From contig CAZMOZ010000005.1 of NCBI GenBank assembly GCA_964568145.1, forward strand, positions 124,001-188,000: a stretch of DNA of 64,000 nt, written 5' to 3'. Under the pieces are notes generated by a model. It searched no databases and was not told the DNA's origin. It saw only the letters and a list, made by a program, of their open reading frames with translations. Of this stretch, positions 44,318-52,427 are shown one piece after another. Origin of the DNA: DSVZ01 sp964568145. GTDB taxonomy: Bacteria; Verrucomicrobiota; Verrucomicrobiia; Limisphaerales; J093. A program made the position numbers and the translations under genes. How positions within the stretch are numbered: the stretch's first letter is position 1; each line of letters starts with the position of its first letter.

Positions 44318-45615
44318 ATTTCCCCCCGCCCAGCGAACGGCAGGCGCGCCTGATCTGGTCCGCAGTGACCGGTCTGGCGGTGGCCACGCTGGTTATGCTG
44401 GTCGTGGCGCTGGTGTGGGGCTTGGGGCGGGTGCTCGCGGTGCTGGCGCCCGTGCTCTGGCCGCTGGCCATCGCGGGGGTCATCGCCTACCTCTTCGATC
44501 CGGTGGTGGATTTTCTGGAGCGCCGGCGCGTGCCGCGGTCCCGGGCGATTGCGTTCGTCTTCGCGCTGGCGGTGGTGGTGGTTCTCGGCGTGGTGGGCAG
44601 TGTGCTGCCGCGGATCATCACGGAGACGCGGGAGCTGGCGCAGCGGATTCCCGTGTACGCGACGCGGGTCGAGCAAAAGCTGGATGCCTGGATCAACCAG
44701 CCGCCGGCGCTCGTCCAGCGGTTGCTCGGCCTGCTGCCCGGCACCCGCACGCCGTCGCCGCCGGCCACCACGAACGTTCCCCCGGCCGCGCCTGATTTGG
44801 ACGCCCCTCCCGGCGCGCAAGCGCCATCCGTGCCGGAGGCCCCCGGTCCACCGGCCGACACGAACGCGGTGAGCCGCGCGTCGGAGTGGGCCTTGAGCCT
44901 GGACCCGCAGTGGTTCAGCAGCGCCACCACGTGGCTGACCCGCGCGGCGCGCGGCGTGGGTTCGTGGGTGTTTGGCCAGGTGGGCCGCGTGGCGTCCTGG
45001 GTGGGCATTCTGGTGGGCTTGTTCCTGGTGCCGATCTACGCCTTCTATTTCCTGCTCGAAAAGCGGGGCATCGAGTCCAAGTGGACGGATTACCTGCCGC
45101 TGGCGAACTCCGCCTTGAAGGATGAACTGGTGTTCGTGCTGCGCTCCATCAACGACTACCTGATCGCCTTTTTCCGCGGTCAGGTGCTGGTGGCGATCTG
45201 CGACGGCGTGCTGTACGCGATTGGCTTCACCCTCATCGGCCTGCCCTACGCCGTGTTGCTGGGCGCGGCGGCCACGGTGCTGACGTTGATCCCGTTCATC
45301 GGCGCGGCGATCACGTTTGTGTCCGCGCTCATCATCGCGCTGGTCACTTACGGCGACTGGCTGCACCCGCTGCTGGCCCTGGGCGTGTACGCGGTGGTGC
45401 AGTTCCTGGAAGGCTTCGTCATCCAGCCGAAGATCATGGGCGATCGCGTGGGGCTGCATCCGCTCACGATCATCATCGCGCTGATGATCGGCACCACGCT
45501 GCTGGGCGGCATCCTGGGCGCGATCCTAGCCATCCCGCTCACCGCCGCGCTGCGCGTGGTCATGTTCCGCTACGTCTGGACCGGCCGGCCGGCGCCGGAG
45601 GCGGTGCCGCGCTGA
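44314..45615 (+). CDS. AI-2E family (PerM/TqsA-like) membrane transporter
   Basis: 433 residues with about eight membrane helices. N-terminal: LIWSAVTGLAVATLVMLVVALVWGLG, VLAVLAPVLWPLAIAGVIAYLF, AIAFVFALAVVVVLGVVGSVL. Then comes a proline/alanine-rich loop of about 70 residues with an apparently repeat-free low-complexity insert (PSPPATTNVPPAAPDLDAPP), which is longer than usual. The family core is VGLFLVPIYAFYFLLEKRGI, ALKDELVFVLRSINDYLIAFFRGQVLVAICDGVLYAIGF, LIPFIGAAITFVSALIIALV and QFLEGFVIQPKIMGDRVGLHPLTIIIALMIGTTLLGG. The role is permease or putative antiporter. It is coupled to proC. Confidence 0.93.
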   Translation: MNFPPPSERQARLIWSAVTGLAVATLVMLVVALVWGLGRVLAVLAPVLWPLAIAGVIAYLFDPVVDFLERRRVPRSRAIAFVFALAVVVVLGVVGSVLPRIITETRELAQRIPVYATRVEQKLDAWINQPPALVQRLLGLLPGTRTPSPPATTNVPPAAPDLDAPPGAQAPSVPEAPGPPADTNAVSRASEWALSLDPQWFSSATTWLTRAARGVGSWVFGQVGRVASWVGILVGLFLVPIYAFYFLLEKRGIESKWTDYLPLANSALKDELVFVLRSINDYLIAFFRGQVLVAICDGVLYAIGFTLIGLPYAVLLGAAATVLTLIPFIGAAITFVSALIIALVTYGDWLHPLLALGVYAVVQFLEGFVIQPKIMGDRVGLHPLTIIIALMIGTTLLGGILGAILAIPLTAALRVVMFRYVWTGRPAPEAVPR

Positions 45616-45634
45616 GCAGCGAAGGCGGGGCTAT

Positions 45635-45715
45635 TCTGACTTCCTTAATCCGGAGGTAGCCGGCCTCTGGCTCAGAGGCCGGAAAGTGTCGCTACACGGC
45701 GAGCGGCGACCTGCC
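45635..45715. repeat. partial family C repeat
   Basis: CTGACTTCCTTAATCCGGAGGTAGCC leads into the hairpin GGCCTCTGGCTCAGAGGCC and a diverged GTCGC..GCGAC pair. This is a shortened copy between convergent genes. Confidence 0.6.
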
Positions 45716-45798
45716 TGCGGCGCTGCCCGCCACGCTCCGTCGTGCTGGAGACCCAACTCATCGGCAGGTCGGAAAACTCGCCGCCACCGCGGCGTGGC

Positions 45799-46269
45799 TC
45801 ACCACAGAAACGACTGCTGGGAACCGAGCGCCTGCCCGCCTTCCACGAGCGAGACCCGCCACGCGATCATGTCCCCAGCGCCGCGCAACGTGGCGGCGTC
45901 CACCTTCACCCGCGCCCAGCCTTTGCGACCGGCGGGCAGCGGCGACTCGACCACCAGCGGCCGGCCTTTGGGATGTCGCGTGGTGACCATTTCCAGCCGC
46001 AGCGCGAGCTGGCGTCCGGGCGCCTTGCGGGCCTTCCAGCGCACGTCGAATTGCAGGCCGCCGCGTTTCTCCGGGTGCGCCTTGAGGATGACCTGGTAGG
46101 CGTCGCGCTCGAAGAGGCTGGGCGAGAGCGCGTGCCGGCCCTCCCAATCCACGTAATGCGGCAGCACCTTGACGATCCGGTCCGGGTTGGCGTCCGCGCG
46201 CGCGGCCGGGAGCAGACCCAGCGCCAGGGCGCTGGCGAGCAGCAGGGTGAAACGGCCGGCCCAAATCAT
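45799..46269 (-). CDS. small secreted conserved protein
   Basis: 156 residues. MIWAGRFTLLLASALALGLL is a signal peptide ending near AARA. The mature region PDRIVKVLPHYVDWEGRHALSPSLFERDAYQ, then HPEKRGGLQFDVRWKARKAPGRQLALRLEM, is beta-rich and resembles exported verrucomicrobial proteins of unknown function that start with a VLPHYxD/xxGR phrase. ATG 46269 is chosen from the leader; the open frame continues to 46422. Function unknown. Confidence 0.75.
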   Translation of the reverse strand: MIWAGRFTLLLASALALGLLPAARADANPDRIVKVLPHYVDWEGRHALSPSLFERDAYQVILKAHPEKRGGLQFDVRWKARKAPGRQLALRLEMVTTRHPKGRPLVVESPLPAGRKGWARVKVDAATLRGAGDMIAWRVSLVEGGQALGSQQSFLW

Positions 46270-46522
46270 GCGCGGCAGGCTAAAGGAAGCGCGCGCGGCG
46301 CTCAACCCGCATTTCGCCGGGTTCGGAAATGGCAGAGGAACGGCAAAGGTGCAACTCACTGATTTGCCCCCGGCCGGACGCGACCAAGCGTCGTCCGAGG
46401 CGGTGGCAGGCACTCCGGGCACCCGGTGAGCCTGGCCCCCCGCAGGGCAGCATCAGTCCTCAATACATCCGTTGCTGCGGTTGCTTGCCAATGGGTTCCG
46501 TTGATCCTGTCCGCAGGCGGGT

Positions 46523-47515
46523 CTATTCGAGCCTCGCCCGGTAGAAACGCTGCTGCCCGCCGTCGCCCCCGGCATCGCGCACCTGCAATATGCCGCTGGC
46601 GTTGGTCACCGATCCCGCAGGCAGCCAGTTCACCAAGTTTGTCGAGACTTCAAGGCGATAAACCCCCGGGGTAGGCGCGCGAAGCCATATCCCGGCACCG
46701 CTCCCAGTCAATTCCGGCGGCGTGATCAGAACCGGCGGCGCGTACTCGCGTAAGGCAGCAGTGCGCACGACGGATTTCAAGGACAGCCACTGGGTGTTCA
46801 CAGAATCATACAAGGTCACTTCGCCGTCCGGCAGCTTTCCGCCGCCTGCCACGACAGTGGAGAGGAATTCCACCACCTTCTGCTCTGACGCTCCCGGCGG
46901 GAGATCCAACTCCCAGATCAGTTCGTTACCCACCACCACCGCATCCGCGGTGGCCAGCAGTTCCGCGTCCGCCGGCAGAGTCTGGCGCAGGTTCATCAGC
47001 ACCGGCAACTCGAAGGGGTTGGACGCGTGCAGGGTCAGGATGTGCCCCCGGGTTGTCGTTCCCGCCGCAAGCGTGGAGTAAGCCGGAACCGGTGCCAGGA
47101 TGAGCCCCGCCTTCTCGTCTTCGCCAAGCACTATCCCGGTTTCGTCAATGAACGTGGTGCCAAAGCTGCCCGTGGTTTGCGCCAGCAGATACTCGCCGTC
47201 ACCGGTCTCCGCGCTCAAGGTGAACGTCAGCAGGCCGCCGGGCGCCTCACCGCCTCGCTCATCAGGGTAAACCACGTCAAATGTCCTGCTGGCTCCTGCG
47301 GCCAGTATAACGCCGGGGTGGACCTGCAGCACATGAATGTCGTAGGCCCGCTCGACCAGGCCGAAGGCCAGCGGCAGCAATTGTGCGGTGGTAAACCGTT
47401 TCGGGTACATGACAGCCAGCCGGAAGACGGCGGCAACCGGACCCGTGTTTTCCACAGTCATCCGGGAGTAAGCGCGCCGGGCCAGCCACCGCCGCTCGAA
47501 GCCGAACACCCGGAT
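46523..47515 (-). pseudogene. broken surface protein, C-terminal segment
   Basis: This is the last in-frame piece of a large exported protein, about 328 codons. It contains beta-sandwich sequence (MTVENTGPVAAVFRLAVMYP, FDVVYPDERGGEAPGGLLTF, LTLHASNPFELPVLMNLRQTL, WELDLPPGASEQKVVEFLSTV) and ends with GVYRLEVSTNLVNWLPAGSV and RFYRARLE, a C-terminal pattern common in secreted verrucomicrobial proteins. It joins the upstream segment through a run of seven G residues (minus strand, 47517-47523), one base longer than the frame needs. Confidence 0.8.
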
Positions 47516-48885
47516 GCCCCCCCTCGGTGATCTGTTCCACCGCCATCCGGCCCGCCGGCCGATGCGCGGGCGTTTGCGTCACCACGCGGGTCAACCCGTT
47601 TCGGGTGTTGTCGGCCAGCCGTTTCGATATTTGGAAACCCTGCCCCAACAAGTCTGCGGCCAGAAACAGCATCTGGCCGTCCGTGTCCTGCCGCGCCAGA
47701 ATGTCCGCATTGCGCCACAGGTTGTCTGACACGGTTCCCAAGCCGGACAAGGCGAACGCGGTCAGCCCTGAGAGTCCCGCGGCACCTCCGGTTGCGATCA
47801 CCCCGAACCCCAGACTGACCGAAAACAGGCGCTCCGCCCGCACCAGACTCCAACTGTTTTTATCCTGCTCCTTGAGCTGGCGGAACGTGAGCGGCAGGTG
47901 CGCCTTCTGGACATACTCCGTCAGTGCGGCCGTGTTCCCGGCGGTTCGCCCACTCAGGTCCCGCGCCAGCAGTCCGGCCTGATCCGGCGGCAGCGTGGCG
48001 GCGGCGATCAGCGCCTGCGTGCGCAACTGGAGCTGTTCGCTCTTCTGCCGGATGTGGTAATCTTCAAGGTTGGGAAGCAGCAACGATTGATAGGTCGCGC
48101 CACCAAAAAAAAAAATCTTCTCCGCCACCGTTTCGGCCGCCCACGAGACAACTTCCTGTGCCTCCGCCACCGCGACCTCCTGCAGGAGGATGAGTTCGAG
48201 CCACTCGGCCAACTGTGCCACATCCAGCCCCAAGCTGATCGCATCGAACACGCCGCCCAAAATCACCTCGGTTTGAGCGTAATTCACCGCCCTTTGAAAG
48301 TAGTCGGCCGCCGCCGCCAACTCCCGCCCCGAGGTCGCGATTTCCTCCAGATGCGCAAGGCAGCGATCCACCAGCCGCTCGATCTGGTCCCGCAACGCGC
48401 CGCTGCCCACGGCCACCGTCGCCCCGTGGCTCGCCCGCGTGCCATCGGCGGCGGTCACCGTCGGTGTGACCCGGAACTCGCCCGGCTGCGCGTACGCATG
48501 AACCGCCTGGGCGCCGCCCGCCTGGGAGCCGTCGCCAAAACTCCAACTGAAAGTCAATCCCTGCCCTGGCTCCGCGGCGCGGAACTCAACCAGGTCCCCG
48601 ACAAACACCGCGGCCGGACTCCAGCCGAACTGCGCCGACGGCGGCCGGGTTAATCGCACGCTGAAGTCCGCCAGCCCGCCGGAATCGAACTCGATCCAGT
48701 CGCTCGCCTGCCCACGCTCATCCACCGCCCGGACGCGCCACCGGTAGCTGTTTTCCGCCAAACCGCCTACAGCCACCTGCACCGGCTGGCTGGCGCTGAC
48801 GTGGCCGCTTTCGTGCGTGGGCCGGACAAAGGCGCTGCCCGTCGGGCGCACCTCAAACTGGGCCTTGACCTGGCCGCCAGTCGTA
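47516..48885 (-). pseudogene. broken surface protein, PKD and helical segment
   Basis: About 456 codons. It begins in fibronectin-like sequence (QFEVRPTGSAFVRPTHESGH, NSYRWRVRAVDERGQASDW) and continues with a PKD domain (VGDLVEFRAAEPGQGLTFSWSFGDGSQ, GEFRVTPTVTAADGTRAS). A long helical stretch follows (LVDRCLAHLEEIATSGRELAAAADYFQRAV, AEWLELILLQEVAVAEAQEVVSWAAETVAEKI). An uninterrupted run of 11 A (plus strand, 48105-48115) lies in the coding region as three Phe codons, a site prone to slippage. It is out of frame with both neighbours. Confidence 0.8.
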
Positions 48886-49590
48886 CCGTTCGCTCCACCG
48901 TTTCCGTTTGCGTCGCGAGCGGCGTGACCCCGTCGGCGGCCAGTTGTTTGAGATTTCCGGGAACGGCGGGCGGGCTGCCCGCCGGCGCGATGAACGAGAG
49001 ATACTGCCCCGCCACCCAGCCTTCCTCCCCGTCGTGGCGCACCTGCCGCCAACTGTGGCCGGTCGCGTATTGCACCCCCGCGAGCACCGTCACGCGGCTG
49101 CCTTCGGGAATCACGCGCAACCGCCCGGCGGCCAGACCGGGCGCGGCGCGCAAACTCAGGCCGGTGACCCCCGTGCCGACCACGGTCGCCTGGCCGTCGG
49201 CCGGCGCCTGCCGCCGCCGCTCGATGAACAGCGACGGGCGATGGTAGCGCGTGCCGTCCACCATGACTTCATCCCCCGCGAAGTTCGCCCCGGAGTAGCC
49301 GCCGGTCGGGCCGGGGCGGTCTTTGATCACCAGGTGCAGATGCGGTCCGGTGGCAAAGCCCGTGTCCCCGACTTCGCCGATCACCTTGCCGCGTGAGACC
49401 TCCTGACCGGTCGCCACGTGGATCCGGCTCAGGTGCGCGTAAAGCGAATAGTTCGTGGTTCCGTCCTCCAGCGGATGCTCCAGAAGCAGCGCGCCGCCGA
49501 AACCCTTTTTCGGGTCGGGATCGGGAACGGGCTGGATGACCGAAACCTTTCCATCCGCCACCGCGCGCACGGGAGTTCCCTTCGGCGCCG
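48886..49590 (-). pseudogene. broken surface protein, M23 peptidase and SH3 segment
   Basis: This frame reads AVADGKVSVIQPVPDPDPKKGFGGALLLEHPL, NYSLYAHLSRIHVATGQEVSRGKVIGEVGDTG and FATGPHLHLVIKD, a complete LytM-type M23 endopeptidase with the HxH of the zinc site in PHLHL. A bacterial SH3 domain follows (ATVVGTGVTGLSLRAAPG, VTVLAGVQYATGHSWRQVRHDGEEGWVAGQYL). An intact gene would encode a secreted cell-wall-cleaving or surface-remodelling protein. A one-base shift near 48885 breaks it from the next segment. Confidence 0.8.
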
Positions 49591-50036
49591 CCCACGCGGA
49601 CTGGCTTGGCTGGGTTGCTCAAGTCAATCACCTGCAAGCCTGCCTCGTCAGCCGCCACATAGGCGTACTGGCCGGCCACTGCCACGGCCGTGGCTGGTCC
49701 GCGGGCGTAGCCCGGCCATTGGCCCACCGGTGTGACCTGCACCGTCTGAGCCAGGGCGTGCCCCAGCATTCCCGCCAGCAACACCAACACCAGCCCCGCC
49801 CGCCAGCCCCAGCCGCGACGGCGGGTTTCCAATCGGCCGTAGCGGCAGGCCTCCGGCCTGCCGTGGAGCCGGGCATCCTGCCCGGCGGACACCGGCGGGC
49901 AGCGCAAAGCCGGTGGGCCGTTCGGGGCTGAGTTTCGGGCCGCAGGCAAGATGCCTGCACCACAAACAGGATGCCGCCCTTGGCGGCGGCGGGCTTCCGC
50001 GCTCGTTGCAGGCGTCAATTCAGTGTGGGGATTCAT
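49591..50036 (-). pseudogene. broken surface protein, N-terminal segment with in-frame repeat insertion
   Basis: ATG 50036 has a strong Shine-Dalgarno (AAGGAGG, 5 bases upstream). The start MNPHTELTPATSAEARRRQG is followed by about 45 residues encoded by a dispersed repeat (49821-49980). Then come a hydrophobic leader (WRAGLVLVLLAGMLGHALAQ) and one LVIVD-type repeat (GPATAVAVAGQYAYVAADEA, GLQVIDLSNPAKPVRVGG). The frame is lost just after, near 49591, where M23 sequence begins. Several propeller repeats seem to have been deleted at this junction. Confidence 0.78.
49821..49980. repeat. family E repeat with two hairpins
   Basis: Contains GGCAGGCCTCCGGCCTGCC and GCCGGGCATCCTGCCCGGC, each a strong hairpin, then GGCAAGATGCCTGCACCAC. 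A related copy is at about 20620-20690. It is inserted without frameshift near the 5' end of the broken surface-protein gene. Confidence 0.7.
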
Positions 50037-50164
50037 GGGACCTCCTTGGATTCCGGGTTCAATTCATACGCCGGGCTGTCGGATTCGTTTGGGACGTGGT
50101 TGACCTCGCTAAACCACTCTCCGGCCCGCCGGTCAAGCTGGAATCGCGGGGCGTCAAAAAGTTG

Positions 50165-50479
50165 TGGCGGCGGGGAGTCCGAAATCCGAAATCCGAAGTG
50201 CGAAGTGCGAAATCCAAGTTCTAAGTGCGGACCCGAAATTGGGAAGTCCAGGCGACGAACCACGAACCACGAACCAGAACAGCAGGGCTCGACGGAGTCT
50301 CGCCCCACCGGCGCGGCCTGCGGCCGCGAAGTCCGAAGTCCGAAGTCCGAGCCCCTCGTACCCCGCACCTCGCCCCCCGCTTCCGGCATCCGCCTTCCCC
50401 GAACCGTGAACCATCGAACCCAAAAACTGAAGTTGGGCGGGCGGGACGCACTGCGCTACGGCCAACTTCAGATTTCGGA
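50165..50479. repeat. heptamer tract with family D motif and family A copy
   Basis: From 50165 there are runs of CCGAAAT, CGAAGTG and CGAACCA heptamers, then GGGCTCGACGGAGTCTCG at about 50287, the GGCGCGGCCTGCGGCCGCG palindrome, and CGAAGTC repeated three times near 50328. A family A copy with diverged arms follows at 50417-50479. No gene is seen from 50037 to 50631. Confidence 0.8.
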
Positions 50480-50631
50480 TTTCGGATTTCAGCTTTCGCC
50501 TTCCTGCCTTCCGGCTTTCCAAATTCCAAATCGTGAGCGCAAGGTTCGGGCCTCGCGCCGCATCGCGCTTGCGTTGCGACCGGGGATTTCGGGACTGTGG
50601 CGACGTCGCGCGGGACCGAACCCGCGCCGCC

Positions 50632-51489
50632 ATGACCGCGCGCCAGCGAAGCCTGCTCGAATTGAACACTGCCGTCCTGCTCTGGGCCGGCACGGCGCTG
50701 TTCGCGAAATGGATCGCGTTGCCGGCCTTCCAGATCACGGCGCTGCGTTCGGCGGTGGCGGCACTGGCCTTGTTCGCCGTCTTGCGCTGGCAGGGCTCGA
50801 CGCTGGCCACCGGCGGGCGGCGCGATTTCTGGTTGTTGACGGCCGGCGGCGTGGCCATGGCGGCGCACTGGGTCACGTACTTCCAGGCCATCCAGGTGTC
50901 CACGGTCGCCATCGGCATCCTGGCGCTGCACACGTACCCGGTGATGACGGCGTTGATCGAGCCGGTGGTCTTCAAGGAGCGGCTGCGCGCGCTGGACGTG
51001 GCGCTGGCGGTGATGGTGCTGGTGGGCGTGGCGGTGCTGGTGCCGGACTTCTCGCTGGCCAGCCACGCGACGCGGGGCGTGCTGCTGGGCGTGGGGTCGG
51101 CCGCGTGTTTCGCCGCGCGCAACCTGCTCACGCGCGGCGTGGTGACACGACACGGCGGCACCAAGGTGACGTTTTACCAACTGGCGGCCAGCGCCGCGGT
51201 CCTGCTGCCGGTTGCGCTGGTCTGCGGCGAGCCCTTGACCGCGACGGCCGGCGGGCAATTGCTGCTGCTGGGCGTGTTTTTCACGGCGCTGCCGCACACG
51301 CTGTACACCCGCAGCTTGCAACACCTCAAGGCCCGGAGCGTGGGGGTGATCGCCACGCTGCTGCCCATCTACGGCGCGATAGCGGCGGCGGTGTTGCTGG
51401 GTGAAATCCCGGCGGTCCGGACGCTGGTGGGCGGGGCGATCATCCTGGCCGCTGTGGCGCTGGAAACCTGGCGGGTGATGCGCAAGTGA
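50632..51489 (+). CDS. EamA/DMT-family transporter
   Basis: 285 residues with about ten membrane helices arranged as two EamA units. The first is LLELNTAVLLWAGTALFAKWI to DVALAVMVLVGVAVLVPDF. The second is GVLLGVGSAACFAARNLLTRGVV to TLVGGAIILAAVALETW. Conserved features are FQITALRSAVAALALFAVL, VSTVAIGILALHTYPVMTALIEPVVFKERL (the end-of-helix PVVxxxxxxERL family motif) and RSVGVIATLLPIYGAIAAAVLLGEIP. It would export or import small metabolites across the inner membrane. ATG 50632 is chosen; the longer frame to 50533 is repeat-adjacent DNA. Confidence 0.92.
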   Translation: MTARQRSLLELNTAVLLWAGTALFAKWIALPAFQITALRSAVAALALFAVLRWQGSTLATGGRRDFWLLTAGGVAMAAHWVTYFQAIQVSTVAIGILALHTYPVMTALIEPVVFKERLRALDVALAVMVLVGVAVLVPDFSLASHATRGVLLGVGSAACFAARNLLTRGVVTRHGGTKVTFYQLAASAAVLLPVALVCGEPLTATAGGQLLLLGVFFTALPHTLYTRSLQHLKARSVGVIATLLPIYGAIAAAVLLGEIPAVRTLVGGAIILAAVALETWRVMRK

Positions 51490-51501
51490 ACGCCGCGCCC
51501 T

Positions 51502-51577
51502 GCCGGCGGTTACTCCGTGACGGTGTCGTAGAAGCGCAGGATGTCGCCCTTGTCGCCGGTGAGTTCGGCTTCCTTGA
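51502..51577 (-). repeat. 76-base direct repeat, copy 1: detached 3' end of the aldolase gene
   Basis: This stretch is identical over 76 bases to 52421-52496. On the minus strand it encodes the last 22 codons and the stop of the aldolase-like protein (KEAELTGDKGDILRFYDTVTE). The two copies are in direct orientation and enclose the protease/DUF5678-like cassette and one family A element. Confidence 0.92.
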
Positions 51578-51602
51578 GGCTGGGTTTTCGGCTCGACGCG
51601 CC

Positions 51603-52010
51603 TTACCTGACCGGCTGAAACGTGATCACGCGCCGCCTCTCGTGAAAGCAGAACCGAAATCGCTCGAAAACATCCTGCCGGCCCAGGAGGGCAAACCGCA
51701 CGCCCAGTTTTTCGGAGAAACCCACCGTTGCCTTGAACCTCGTGGGGCCGATCTGGAGCGGCAGTTTGTGCTGGTAAACCGGGATCAGACTGCCATCGCC
51801 GACCTGGGCGAAGACCTTGCGCCCCTTTTTGAAATCCAGCCCCAGGTTCGTCGCAAAATCAGAGTGCAGCAGCGTGTAGAACGCTCCGGAGTCCACGTAC
51901 ATCTCCACCACTTGCCAGCGGCCGGAGATGAGAATGCCGACCGACACCACCGGCGACAGGCGGCCGCCGGCGGGCTTGTAAGTGAAGACCGTTGTTTGAC
52001 GGGAAGCCAT
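51603..52010 (-). CDS. retropepsin-like aspartic protease
   Basis: A 135-residue single-domain protein. VSVGILISGRWQVVEMYVDSGAFYTLLHSDFA has the catalytic DSG triad at about residues 40-42 after the two flap-side strands. RVFALLGRQDVFERFRFCFHE-type sequence near the C-terminus matches the hydrophobic-hydrophobic-Gly psi loop of retropepsins (here FALLGRQDVF). As in retroviral proteases, a homodimer would be needed to supply two aspartates. The start ATG 52010 lies 12 bases after the upstream small gene ends, so the two form an operon. Its target is unknown. No signal peptide, so it acts in the cytoplasm. Confidence 0.87.
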   Translation of the reverse strand: MASRQTTVFTYKPAGGRLSPVVSVGILISGRWQVVEMYVDSGAFYTLLHSDFATNLGLDFKKGRKVFAQVGDGSLIPVYQHKLPLQIGPTRFKATVGFSEKLGVRFALLGRQDVFERFRFCFHERRRVITFQPVR

Positions 52011-52022
52011 GCGCTTGCCCGG

Positions 52023-52280
52023 TCAGAGGATGGCCTCCAAGTCTTCGATGCCCGGCACTTGCATGGTCAGCGGCGGCTCCTCGAGCCTGCGTTTCTTGAC
52101 CTCCGCCCACACCTCGGCGTACGAGTTGCCCACCGCCACGAGCTCGTTCCGATGGACCGCGATGTACTTGCCGGCGTGGTTCCGCACCAGTTCGTCAAAA
52201 TGCTCCGCCACCCACCGGTCGTAGCCGGCCAGGATTTGGGGATCAATGCCATCTGGTTTGCGCCTGGCTTTGCTCTTCAT
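52023..52280 (-). CDS. small DUF5678-like protein, partner of the retropepsin-like protease
   Basis: 85 residues: a basic start (MKSKARRKPDGIDPQ), a helical ILAGYDRWVAEHFDELVRN, then the compact AGKYIAVHRNELVAVGNSYAEVWAEVKKRR and LEEPPLTMQVPGIEDLEAIL. The run 'K-Y-I-A-V-x(5)-L/V-V-A-V-G' followed by a helix and a PP-hydrophobic strand is what I recall of DUF5678-type proteins, which are often encoded just before aspartyl-protease genes. ATG 52280 is chosen over a GTG at 52298. The pair may be a protease with its regulator or substrate tether; that is inference. Confidence 0.78.
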   Translation of the reverse strand: MKSKARRKPDGIDPQILAGYDRWVAEHFDELVRNHAGKYIAVHRNELVAVGNSYAEVWAEVKKRRLEEPPLTMQVPGIEDLEAIL

Positions 52281-52343
52281 GGCTGCAAACTGCCCCACCC
52301 CCGAGTGAAACGCAATGCATCCTCCGCGCCCCGCGAACTTTGA

Positions 52344-52408
52344 ACCCGAAAACCGAAGTTGGGCAGGCGGGACGCACTGCGCTACGGCCGACTTCGGTTT
52401 TCGGGCTG
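52344..52408. repeat. family A inverted-repeat element, copy 6
   Basis: The arms AACCCGAAAACCGAAGTTGG and CGACTTCGGTTTTCGGGCT surround GGGACGCACTGCGCTACGG. It sits inside the region enclosed by the 76-base direct repeats, 12 bases from copy 2. Confidence 0.85.
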
Positions 52409-52427
52409 AACGGCGCCCCGCCGGCGG

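Noticed and set aside
48886..49590. Independent M23 peptidase gene starting at 49570
   Set aside because: Homology runs into it from upstream and out of it downstream in other frames, so it is a segment of a larger broken gene.
50165..50400. Possible CRISPR array
   Set aside because: The repeats are degenerate tandem heptamers with no constant-length spacers, and no cas gene is near.
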